In this document: positions 1-9,845 of the stretch, in pieces | Layout: each line of letters starts with the position of its first letter | How positions within the stretch are numbered: position 1 is the stretch's first letter | Origin: Terebella lapidaria | Taxonomy: Eukaryota > Annelida > Polychaeta > Terebellida > Terebellidae | Length of the DNA: 64,000 nucleotides | Direction of reading: 5' to 3' | NCBI GenBank assembly: GCA_949152475.1 | Contig: OX424559.1 | Coordinates: 31,973,119 to 32,037,118 of the forward strand | Notes under the pieces: model-generated | Database searches by the model: none | What the model was told of the DNA's origin: nothing | What the model saw: only the letters and a program-made list of their open reading frames with translations | Position numbers and translations under genes: made by a program

Positions 1-1100
1 CGAGTGAGGCCTCGAAGCGCAAATCGTGACCAACGCCTCAGAGGCGCCTCGAAGCATCAAATGCTTCCATGCTCGCTTCGAAGTCAGATTCGACGCTAGG
101 ATACATGCGAGTGAAGCAGCCTCACTACGTTTGTTGCAGTGCTCAAGATGTAGTTAGCATCTGTCATACAACTCAAAACGCGTGAGGCCTCACTGTCAGC
201 TGATGAAGCTTGCACTGAAGCTAGCTAGGGCTAGTGGTGAAGCTCAGCTGAAGCTCAACTGCATGAACTGAGGCAATGCTGGGACATAGCGTCACAACCT
301 ACTATACGGTTACCAGATTACTCCCCCAAAAATTACAAGTCCAGACTAACCTTTGCAACACTGTCTCCTGAGACTTGTGACAAGAAGAATCCAATGCAGC
401 AGGCGTCCTTCGTGCGTGTTGTCGGATTCAAGATTGCCAGAGTGGCTTTCCCCTCGGGGCTTTATAGATACGGGCCCGAAAAGTAGGCCACATTAACCTG
501 GATCTCTCCAGCCAATCCCTGAGGGGAATACCCGTCCCGAAATCCCGTTTTATGATATGTCCACTTCCGGTCAGACCACGCTAGTGATCCGACCAGAAGA
601 TGAAACAAAACTGCAAATATAATGAAATACCTCACCTAAAAAGTAGGTGCCCAAACTTACAATGTCCCCCGATATAAAAATATCATAAAAGTATGACATG
701 AAATTGCCCACCCCGGCCAGAATCGTCCTCAGACAAAACAGCAAAAATATTACGTAACAAGCGCTCCCGGGTGGAACTCTCCCGGAAACGATGTGAAAAA
801 TATGTAAACAAATATGGCGGCAAGAAAAGGACAAGTTTGGCCAAAATAGGCAGCCAGAAATACTAATATAAAGGAATAGGTAGGTGAAAAACAACAAAGA
901 CCCCCCGATCTACGAAAGACCCAAATATAAGAACCCGACTCCCCGTAATAAATGTAAAATTGACAATAAATCGTGCGGAAACTGACACAAAAGTTCCGAC
1001 GAACAAGAATCGTCTTGTACAAAAATGCCCGTGTCAATATCGTAATTGCCACAATAGCTAGTGAGGCCGATAAAACTCACAGGTGATATGCACCAGACCT
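1..1100. other. unrecognised non-coding stretch
   Basis: I see no gene here. The first 250 bases are rich in short variants of CCTCGAAGC and TGAAGCTCA, a degenerate simple-sequence texture. Minus-strand reading frames between about 570 and 1,107 are hydrophobic or low-complexity, overlap one another in different frames and match no family I know, so I treat them as chance frames. Confidence 0.4.
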
Positions 1101-1104
1101 GGGT

Positions 1105-1247
1105 CAATTACATTGCAATGTAATTAGTTACAATTACAATTGATTTGGGAAACTCAATTGCAATTACAATTACAATGAAATCGCAATGTAATTAATTGCA
1201 ATTACAATTACTTTGTAATGTAATGAATTACAATTACAAATTACTTT
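1105..1247. repeat. degenerate AATTACAATTG-type simple repeat
   Basis: About 140 bases are made almost entirely of variants of CAATTACAATTA and its complement (CAATTG, TTACAATTACAA, GTAATGTAATGAATTAC). The motif is nearly self-complementary, so the block can fold on itself. It has no coding potential. Confidence 0.75.
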
Positions 1248-1249
1248 TG

Positions 1250-2985
1250 CATAGAATATTCCAAATCAACTATGCTAACAGAACACCCAGTTTACTTTCG
1301 TCTCAATGACGGATGAAAATCCGAGTTTGAAGTTTCTGTGACATCTATATATGCAGATTATCTTACGAGGCAAGGCACAACCCCAAACAATATATAAATC
1401 TTTATTGGGATTGGTTAACAGTTGTTTCCATTATTACTGGCTCCCACCCACATGTATAATAACTCACCAGGTGTATTTATTCTTTCAAATTTCCATACTG
1501 TTATCATATGGAACTCCAGCTATTGTTTCAAACTTTAATTCATGCCAGTGGTGGAACGTTTGTTCTATTCACCCTGGAACAATGTTTGGACAGTAATTAA
1601 GTCGCACACGGGTGCACCGAGGTGTTTGGGATTATGAGTGTTCCGCTCATTGTATTCATCTCACAGAAAGTATAGCCCTAAATATTCTGATTATTTTGAC
1701 CACAACAAAGTGTACATATACGCAGCAACCAGTGTTTGTCAATCAGAACACACGAATTTTCGTTTTGGTGAAACGTATAAAATGATTTATCTAATCATCA
1801 AATTGCACAGCTTTCGTGATATCATTTATGAAACCATGTCTCGGTTCATCATCCATGAGTATGTGTGTGTGCTAGCCAAGTTTTAGGTCAGGGAATTGTA
1901 TTGTTTTGGTGATTTTGTTACCTTTATTTTCACATTATAAGTCAAAGGAAAGTGCCTCAGTGCAGTCACCGGTAAGTTGCAATCACACCTTAAACAACCT
2001 GATTGTTAGCAACGAACAAAAAATTGTTTGCACACGTACTGAATTATCATTAACATCCAGTAGCATAGAGGTTTTCTAAGAAACCTTATCAGGCATGGCA
2101 ACTCATGTAGCATTATATGCACCTATTTATCAATATCAATGTGTTGATATACATGAAAGTACTAAGTAGTACAACGTAGATAGGGGACGAGTGTATGGGT
2201 CTTTCGCGAGGTTATTCTCGAGGGGTGGTAGCCTTCGGGCGCATGACCGATGGTGATCTAACCCCCCTCGTTTGTTAGACAGGCCCCTAGCACCAATTCA
2301 AATATACCATAGCTCACTAATGTGCTCATACCGCAAGTTAAACGACCTGACATGATTGGATTTGACGATAGCAAAGTACCTGCACCACCGAATCATAGCG
2401 TTGCTTAGTGAGACTGGCAAACAAACACATTTTACTCTTCAGTGAAAGCGAGTGCTCTCACACTCTAAATATTTACACTACGGACTGATGGTATAGCCCG
2501 GAAAACTATATTTGGCCATTTCTCTTCAAGGCAGACCAGTCCAAATTTGTTCACCATATTGAAGGGTACCTCTATTTGTGCACATAAACTGATCATGATA
2601 TTTCCACAATTCTTTTTTCATGTCTTTGGTAATAATACATTACACATTTATCAACACAAAAATAGCCATATGAAACAACAGCATTCGTTTGTGATATTGT
2701 CAGGTCAAGTGATATCTCGATGTCAAGAGCAAAATGTACGAAAACTATGAATGTATCTTTCTACAGGCTGTGCTCTCCTCATGTTTACGTCGTTATTGTC
2801 CAACCCCGTCAAATAATGTTTTTGTGTTATATACAGGGGAAGACGCGAAGTGTGCGTTTTGTTAACTGATGAAAAAACAAAAACAAATTTAACAATCCAT
2901 TGCAGAAATTAAAGTGTCAAGTTTGTCCACCAAAACTGTGAATGATCTTCACATCCACCTACTCAATGAATGTGTCTCCATGACA
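1250..2985. other. unrecognised AT-rich non-coding stretch
   Basis: Short frames occur on the plus strand at 1,351-1,596, 1,638-1,886 and 2,547-2,750. None shows a domain, a signal peptide with credible context or biased composition. A locally GC-richer patch at 2,180-2,290 interrupts the AT-rich background but matches nothing I recognise. Confidence 0.4.
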
Positions 2986-2989
2986 CAAC

Positions 2990-3340
2990 AATTGATTAGA
3001 ACGATATTATTATTTATTATATCCAATTATGTGATTTTCATTTTTTCCGGTTGCCATGGCAACTATTTTTATTCGATTTCAACAAAAATTGAGCCACCGA
3101 GTCATTGTCATACGACTTCATCCCTATAAAATAAAGTCGATTGGACCATTTTTTCCGAGCGATTGGGACATTACATTTCGCCGAATCTGGTTGTACATAA
3201 ACACTTAATGTGCGAGTTGGACCAACGAATGGCAACGATCCTATATCTTCGCAACGATAGCCAACTGTGGTCATTCTTGACGTAATATTTGTGACATACG
3301 TAAAATGACGCATTTTGATTCAAGCGTGATAAATCAGTGT
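2990..3340. repeat. diverged single unit of the 19.4-21.3 kb dispersed repeat
   Basis: The segment around the motifs TTATGTGATTTTCA, TTGCCATGGCAACT and the following GAGCCACCGAG...CTTCATCCCTATAA block matches, with many differences, the units seen at about 20.34-20.49 kb. It is a lone, old copy of that family. The minus-strand frame at 3,038-3,313 is a by-product of the repeat. Confidence 0.6.
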
Positions 3341-3344
3341 AGGT

Positions 3345-4005
3345 GCCCGAAAGTAAATTTTACATACCGGTAATGGTTAAACCCATATTTACCAGGAGGC
3401 GATAGAACGTTCGAACCATGTGCATGGACTTGGTGACCACGAGGCGCACGAGATGGAAGTTGAGGTTAATATTCACTGAAAATATCTCAACTTCTCGCCA
3501 GGTTGATATTGTGACGAGGTATTGTTGTACCCATGTTTGTGTGTTTGTCATGCACATATAAGTGTAACGTTTGCCGCCCGCTACCTATAGGGGCACGGCG
3601 GCCGTCGGTGATTACTAGAACTACAACGAGGTAACGGTCCGTCCGGACGAATCCGGCAACCATAATCACATCATAACACATCATATACATACAAAATACA
3701 TTATAAATCAGTTATGGTAATGTAGCCCGTTGTGTGGAACTCGAAACACCATGGCAGCGGTGCCCTAGAACCCGCGCACAGGGGCATATTGCAGGCCCGT
3801 AACTATAGGACTTGTGGAAGGGGGGTTTCGAATTTGAGGGTTAAGAACAAATGCGAGCGAAGCGAGCCCGTTCGACATAGGGACTAGGGCCCGCTCAAGA
3901 GCCCCAGAAGCCAAATCAGGATACGTGATTCCTGGTGAATTCGGAAGCTCTAGTGAGATCATTTTCCAACTTTTTCGAGAATTTTTTCTGGACGATAATA
4001 TAATG
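3345..4005. other. unrecognised stretch with a GGGGGG/GCGAGC-type repeat remnant
   Basis: No gene is seen. The segment at about 3,770-3,920 (a G-run followed by GCGAGCGAAGCGAGC) resembles the ends of short dispersed repeats common in marine invertebrates, but I cannot define its borders. Confidence 0.3.
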
Positions 4006-4009
4006 CATA

Positions 4010-4645
4010 CAGTCAAATTTCCATCAGTGAACACCTCTACCCAGTGAACACTTTTTCTTGATTGCAAGTGAGTGCTCATCTTTTAACATTGGCGTGCTCT
4101 TCCGATATAATACACCACCGAATTAGTGAATAACTTATTCAGTGAATTAAGTGAATAACTTCCTATTGTGAACACTGTTATATGGTTGTGAACTGTTACA
4201 TTTCAATGTAACAGCACAGGGAAGATAATTCTGACTTCTAGGTGACAACAAAGTGTTTACAGTGTGTACTAATAATACATCTCACAAAGTATATCTTATA
4301 TGGCATATTAGTCAGGTTCTTCTTAACTGGTGTCGTAATCTAGTTTCCACCGCATAGATCATAGAATATGAAGCCACACGTATTAACTACGGGGTTGGTT
4401 GAAAGTATCTTCTCAAGCTGAATTTCATCAGCTTGGCATTTCTCTAGATTCCTTGTGAAATCGTTTTTGTGGGGGCTGCCGGTTAATATTCATCATTATG
4501 ACATTCAATGCTCGAGCAGATTTCTGGGTTATAATGTTGTTTGAATTTGCTTTTATCGTGATGGTACTTTTTCCGATTAGTGAACACCTCCTTATGAACA
4601 TTTTTGCTGGGTCCCAAAAGCGTTCACCAATCTTTGATTGTGTTT
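4010..4645. mobile_element. possible pogo/Tigger-like non-autonomous DNA element
   Basis: The sequence at 4,012-4,062 (ACAGTCAAATTTCC, then AGTGAACACCTCT and AGTGAACACTTTTT) has the texture of pogo/Tigger-class transposon ends, which typically repeat a GTGAACACC-like motif. A second set, AGTGAACACCTCC followed by GCTGGGTCCC, occurs at about 4,578-4,615 in the same orientation, so this may be two overlapping ends rather than one complete element. No transposase is visible. The call rests on motif resemblance only. Confidence 0.3.
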
Positions 4646-4649
4646 GTAT

Positions 4650-5380
4650 GTAAGCATTAGAATTAGCCCGGAGGACAAATGACGAGTTCCTGTGTCCTGA
4701 TGTATTTTGATTCATACTTCTGAAAAATTTTCTCAATGCTATGATAACAGACACAACCCCAGATATTTACAAAAATGTAAATAATTTCACAATATGAAGT
4801 GTAGCTCAGACACGAGGAATACATCTGGATTACTTCAATAAAATACATGTAGGCCTATTGCATGTATTGCATTTCAATGAAATACATATATTGCATCACC
4901 AGTTTTTTTTTGGTGAGGAGAATGTTTGGGAACAAATGTAGCAAGAGAACGGCCACCTGCACGAGTGTCTGCAGATACAAAACGAACTAGAAATCCAAAA
5001 AAACGATCTGAACGAATGAGAACAAGTTAACTCTATGGTTTAAAGCTATCTAAATTTTCACTTTTGTTAAAATTATCTTCACATGGTAAAACGGGAACAT
5101 AATTGCTATGCATTATGGGGAATAACACACATGAATTTCATATGGTTTATGTAGTTCTCGTGGGAGTAGGATATACATGCATCCTGTAATGCATATTTGT
5201 TTCGATATTTTTTTAGCTGTCGGACTTTTTCAAGATGAAGAGAAAACATGGCCTATCTCGAATTATGTTAGAAAAGGTAGATCTAACTGTGCATCATTTA
5301 TGTGTTGTGAACGTATTAATTAAGTGACAACAACGTAGTAATTAGATCATCAATGACACAGTGTTTAACATTTTGTTAGA
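4650..5380. other. unrecognised AT-rich non-coding stretch
   Basis: I see no gene or repeat with clear limits. A TAGGCCTA palindrome lies at 4,850-4,857 next to ACATGTA-type motifs. Confidence 0.35.
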
Positions 5381-5384
5381 GTTT

Positions 5385-5952
5385 CACGTGTGTGCAAGAT
5401 TTCAGGGGGGGGGGGGGGGGAAGTCCCAAAGGGGGGTTCGATCGAACCTGTCGACCCCCCCCCCCCCCTGCGTATGGGCCTGTGTTGCTGGCCGGCCCTG
5501 CCGATAGCCCTGCCAAGGGGATGGAACCCAAGGCAGCCTGACAGTCTGCCAGAGCCTGTGTCGCACCATCCCAGGGCGAGAGACTACCAATCCATGAATG
5601 GGGGGGGGGGGGGGGGTTGAGGTGAGCCCCCGGATCAAAGTAGCCCGCCTCCTTGGTCCCCAATTGAGAATTGACCCCAGGGCCCTGACAAGCCCACTTC
5701 AGCCGGTCAAAGGGGACTTTGAAAAAGGAGACTTTGCTCCGGTCAAAGGAGCACATGGCCGTGTTCGCTGTAATCCTTTTGCCTTGCTAGCTCTGAGACA
5801 ACTCCGAGAAAGCAAGGTGGGATGTAAGGGATGACGTAAGACCATTGTTTCAGTATAGTGGAGTGAGAGAAAGACGGTGGGTCGCTTTGGCTAAAACAAG
5901 AATAGTATTAACAACCAAACTCCTATCGGGGTCTTCAGGCAGAATTGCCACA
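5385..5952 (-). repeat. old LTR fragment related to the 39-52 kb Ty3/gypsy family
   Basis: The segments GATGGAACCC...CAGCCTGACAG, CCAGAGCCTGTGTC and the following block align in order with the LTR of the element at 39,356-51,810 (for example CCAGAGCCTCTGTC there), and the right edge GGCAGAATTGCCACA matches that LTR's edge GGCAAAATCGCCACA. The next bases, TTACCCCCTTTT, look like the complement of a polypurine tract, as in the young element. It is clearly a different, older subfamily, interrupted by long G and C runs. I cannot place its left border exactly. Treated as a broken LTR fossil. Confidence 0.65.
5403..5468. repeat. poly-G / poly-C hairpin-capable block
   Basis: A run of about 18 G at 5,403 is followed about 35 bases later by a run of about 14 C. 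Between them sits the palindrome TTCGATCGAA. The two runs can pair as a stem, or the G run can form quadruplex structures. Another G run of about 19 lies at 5,599-5,617. Run lengths this long are error-prone in sequencing. Confidence 0.7.
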
Positions 5953-5965
5953 TTACCCCCTTTTC

Positions 5966-6210
5966 GGGTTACCTGACCTTTGGTCCGATAACCTGTTGCC
6001 GTGGCGTTGCGTCCGATGTCTGGTGTCCGTCGTTTCCCGTCGTCCGTTAACATTTTCATCTTTAAAGTTTACAGTCGAATCTTCTCGAAACTTTGCACAA
6101 AAATGCCTAAAAATATTTCGAGAGGGAGGTATTTTTTTATTTTCGCATTTTTTTTTCGAAAATAGTGGCCATTTCTGTCGAAAAATGGCCAATTTTGAAC
6201 TTTGGCAGTC
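5966..6210 (+). repeat. end of an inverted-repeat family (same family as 57.50 and 63.57 kb)
   Basis: The block from GGTTACCTGACC through GGTCCGATAACC, GCGTTGCGTCCG and TTTGCACAAAAATGCC to GAGGTATTTTTTT recurs at 57,504-57,680 in the same orientation and at 63,390-63,569 as its reverse complement. It marks one end of a dispersed family in which ends are followed by tandem modules and then by a 133-bp satellite. Confidence 0.7.
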
Positions 6211-7880
6211 ATTTTCTCAAAAAATGTTTGATCATTTTTGAAAATTTTTGTTTCAAAAGATTCCCCTTATGTACCGCTTCGATGTGTATAAGTTTTGTTG
6301 CTCTTGAGTCGCCGGTCTCCGTGTGGCGGCCAAAAAAATAGTTTTTTTTAGTTTTTTTAGCGGCCAGAATGGCCGCCATTTTTGTCAAAAATGGCCAATT
6401 TTGAACTTTGGCAGCCATTTTCTCAGAAATGTTTGATCAGTTTTGAGATTTTTAATTCAAAAGATTCCCCTCATGTACCTTTATGATGTGTATAAGTTTT
6501 GTTGTGCTTGAATCGCCTGTCTCTGTGTGGCGGCCATTTTGGTTTTTCACGGATCGTCGAAATTTGTTTTTCCGCGAATCATGTTACTATCCATTTAGGG
6601 CCATATCTAGGCCAAAAAATTTTTTTAACCCTTCGAAAAAAAATTTTGGACTAGAAAATTTTCGACATTTTTTCCCTTCATAATGGGAGCTGCCAGGACT
6701 GTACTCATAGAATGCTTGAAGATAGAGCTTAGATAATGACACTTTCAAATTGCAAGACCTGTATATGGCGATTTGTGAGGTGACCTTGACTTTGACCTTC
6801 TATGACCTTGAAAGGTCAGAACGGCCTTTTTTGTCAAAAACCGCTCGATTTTGGACTTTGACGGCCATTTTCTCAAAAACTATTCGGACAGTTTTCCTCA
6901 AAATCATGTATAAGATTCTCCTCATATACCTTTGTGATGTGTATAAGTTTTGTTGCCTTAGAATCTTTGGTCTGCGTTAGGCGGCCATTCTGATTTTTTG
7001 ACAGGTAGGCGAGAAAAAATTTGTTTGTCCGACATCAAGTCATTATTCGTTTTGAGACATTTCCAGCAAAAATTCTGGCCATTCAAAGTTTTTATGGACT
7101 TGGAAAATTTCACCCAATTTTTTCTTCATAATGGGAGCTGTGCGGAGTATTCTCATAGAACATTTAGAGATAGAGTCTAAGTATTGGCACATTTAAATGG
7201 GAAATCATATATTGTGGTTTGAGTGATGATCTTGAATTTGACCTTCAATGACCTTGAAAGGTCAAAACGACCTTTTTTGTGGAAAAAACGACGAATATTG
7301 TCCTTGGTGACCATTTTCTCAAAATCTATTCTGACAGTTTTCCTCAAAATCATGCATAAGATTCTCCTTATATACCTTTGTGATGTGTATAGGTTTTGTT
7401 GCTTTGGAATTTGTGGTCTGCGTGCCATTTTGATTTTTCGACAGGTAGGCAAAAAAACACTTTTTGATCGAAATCAAGTCATGATTCATTTTGAGACATT
7501 TCCAGCAAAAAAAAAAAAATTTTTTTTGGCCATTGAAAAATATTTTTGACTTAGAAAATTTCACCCAATTTTTCCTTCATAATAGGAGTTTCGCGGGGTG
7601 AACTCCTAGAACACTTCAAGATAGAGCCTAAGTATTGGCACCTTCAAATGGGAAATCATTTTGAATGGTTTGAATGGTGACCTTGGATATGAACTTAAAT
7701 GACATTGGGAGGTCAGAACGACCTTTTTGTCAAAAGAAACAATGATTTTTGTCTTTGGCGGCCATTTTTATCAAAATCTATTCTGACAATTTTCCTCGAA
7801 ATACATAAGATTCTCCCTATGTACCTTTGTGATGTGTATAAGTTTTGTTGCCTTTGAATCGACTGTCTGTGAAAATATGT
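6210..7880 (+). repeat. tandem modules of about 450 bp
   Basis: The phrase CTTCATAATGGGAGCTG and its variants recurs at 6,676, 7,124 and 7,575 (spacings 448 and 451). Each is followed by GATAGAGCTTAGAT-like text, a GACCTTGAAAGGTCA segment, a CCATTTTCTCAAAA segment and GATGTGTATAAGTTTTGTTG. At least three full modules and part of a fourth are present, well diverged. Reverse-complement modules occur at about 62,230-62,500 and 62,800-63,390. The reading frames inside are incidental. Confidence 0.75.
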
Positions 7881-8209
7881 CATTAACGAAACAAATCTTT
7901 CAAGATGTAACTTGATTTCGTATTATAGTCCATACACAAAATGTGATTATATGAACATTTACGAACATGTTATAACATATAGATTTTAACATCAGTGTAA
8001 CAATTTATATGAATTCAGTATTTTACGCAATTCTCATGATTGCCGGTAAGCTACAGCACCCTTGGTGCTATGTTAGTTTCAAAAGACCTTTCTTATGTAC
8101 CTTCACGACATCTATAAGTTTCTTTGTTTTTGAATTGCTCGAAGTGGGCCATTTTGGCCCAAACTTGGCCCAAATGGGACTTTCCCATGTTCAATGCTCC
8201 TATCCTTTA

Positions 8210-8800
8210 TAATGGGACACATTACTGCTAATATATCACTTAATATTGAGATTATAGAATAGGAATTAATTGTGATCATATAGGAAATGATATATATGTC
8301 GAATATTCTCGTGACCTTGAACTTTACCTTTGATCGTATTTTGAAGGTCACAGCACAAAATGGCTAGTACCTCGCTTGTTATCGACTTTACACACCTTAG
8401 GAATCAATTGTGGACATAGAGGAAATAATATATACTGAATATTCTAATGACCTTGAAATTGATCTCTGACCTCATTTTCAAGGTCACAGGACAAAATGGC
8501 TAATATTTCGCTCATTATCGACTTTACAGCTTAGGAATCAATTGTGAACATATAGGAAATGATATATTCTGAATATTGTCGTGTTCTTGAACTTGACCTT
8601 TGACCTCATTTTCAAGGTCACAGAAAAATTGCTAATATCTTGCTTATTATCGACTTTACAGCTTAGGAATCATTTATGATCATATAGGAAATGATATATA
8701 CAAATTATTCTGGTGACCTTGAATTTGACCTTTGACCTATATTTCAAGATCACGGGACAAAATGAATAATATCTCGCTTATTATCGACTTTACATTCCAT
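8210..8800 (+). repeat. 133-bp satellite, short block (about 4.5 units)
   Basis: Units share TTTGACCTTTGACCT, TTTTCAAGGTCACA, AAAATGGCTAATAT, TTATCGACTTTACA and AGGAATCAATTGTG with the long array at 57.7-59.5 kb. The spacing between equivalent points is about 131-133 bases. The block directly follows the 450-bp modules, the order also seen (inverted) at 62.2-63.6 kb. Confidence 0.85.
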
Positions 8801-8819
8801 GTCCAGGGTGGCTGTACTT

Positions 8820-9415
8820 TGCCAAATCGTGGACGCTACATCGACCACCAAAGACGACCCGGTCAAGAAATGGGGAGAGTTACTGTAGTCATCTGGTCCA
8901 CAACACACCCAGGATCGGGTAGACATGTTCGCCGCGGTAGCTGAGCTAGGCGAGGCGGGTCTCCTGACTCCATCTTGGCTGTCCCCCTGGGGCCCGGCAT
9001 GCAGGGTTCACCTTCCAAACCCCTGCAGGCGCTGCTCGGCATCTCCCATCCACCCTTGCGGCAGGTGGAGTACCAACTCCCTGCCCAGCTCAGTGAGCGA
9101 GGAAGGTCACAGTCCAGAGACAAGAAGGACAGCGGGGATGAGCAGCCGATGGAGGTGGAAGGCTAGTATAGCCTTGCCACTGCAGAGACGCAGTGGCGTG
9201 CCGGAGTCGCTCACCGGGCTCTGCCCTGCCTTAGGCGAAAAAATTTCTAAAATCAAAGTTTAACCGTCAATGTATTCCAAAGACGTCATTTTCGGCTGAT
9301 TACCTTAAAAGGTCATCATCCTTTCTGGAACACCTCGCTCAAAACTTTAGCTTGTTTATTAGGATTTATTCGAAATTCTGGAGCGATTCAGTATTGTCCG
9401 TGAATCCGTCCTCAG
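8820..9415 (+). mobile_element. Ty3/gypsy-family fragment: end of third gene plus 3' untranslated region
   Basis: This plus-strand piece corresponds to the last part of the third gene and the following untranslated region of the element at 39,356-51,810 (there at about 40,270-40,900, minus strand). At protein level, phrases such as GPQHTQD, VDMFAAVAELGE, GPGMQGSP and DEQPMEVEG parallel GPQRTRD, VEMFRAIADLG, GPGLQGSP and DEEPMTTEEG. Many DNA differences fall at third codon positions. The untranslated part keeps TTAGCTTGTTTATTAGGATTTATTC. It is a broken, older relative, not a copy of the young element. Confidence 0.75.
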
Positions 9416-9565
9416 CACACTTGCTGAGGACACCGGAACTGAAAGGTTAGTACCCCCTTCATTTATTGTTGACAGTGATCACGCTTGTGTTAGGCTGATA
9501 TTAGTGTGAAATCCAGTTAGCGTAACAGACACCTTGATCGGTAATTAATTACAAATTCTTTAAAC

Positions 9566-9844
9566 ATGGATCCTAACCACGTGCCGCTACCTCAAGATGA
9601 GCAACTCACAGCGCAGATGTTCCATGAGAGCTTCCATCACCTGCAGATGGAAATGAGGGCTCAAACTCTCTCAAAACAGATTCGAGATTTTGCGGGGGAT
9701 GGAAGTCGAAGATTCAGGGAGTGGCTCCGAGATGTGGAGCGGGTGGGGGCGGCTCTGGGCGCTGATGATGAACGGCATAAGCTACTGGCGTTGCAATCGT
9801 TGCGCAGTATGGCCGGCGACTATCGGATGTATCCTGAGCTCTAA
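9566..9844 (+). pseudogene. gag-like fragment of another Ty3/gypsy-type element
   Basis: A 92-codon frame has the feel of the start of a capsid-type gag: an acidic/glutamine-rich beginning, then FAGDGSRRFREWL, an aromatic-rich phrase typical of the first helices of Ty3/gypsy gag (the F.G....F..WL pattern), then a leucine-rich helix (HKLLALQSLRSMAGDY). It directly abuts the minus-strand fossil that begins at 9,846, so it is a partial piece. Its composition differs from the gag of the 39-52 kb element. I infer a second family; a domesticated gag is possible but nothing argues for it. Confidence 0.45.
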
Positions 9845-9845
9845 A

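Noticed and set aside
5390-5834. Proline- and glycine-rich frames over the G and C runs
   Set aside because: Frames produced by homopolymer runs within an old LTR fragment; no independent support.
7177-7564. Overlapping frames in the 450-bp modules
   Set aside because: They repeat with the modules on both strands and shift frame between copies; not genes.
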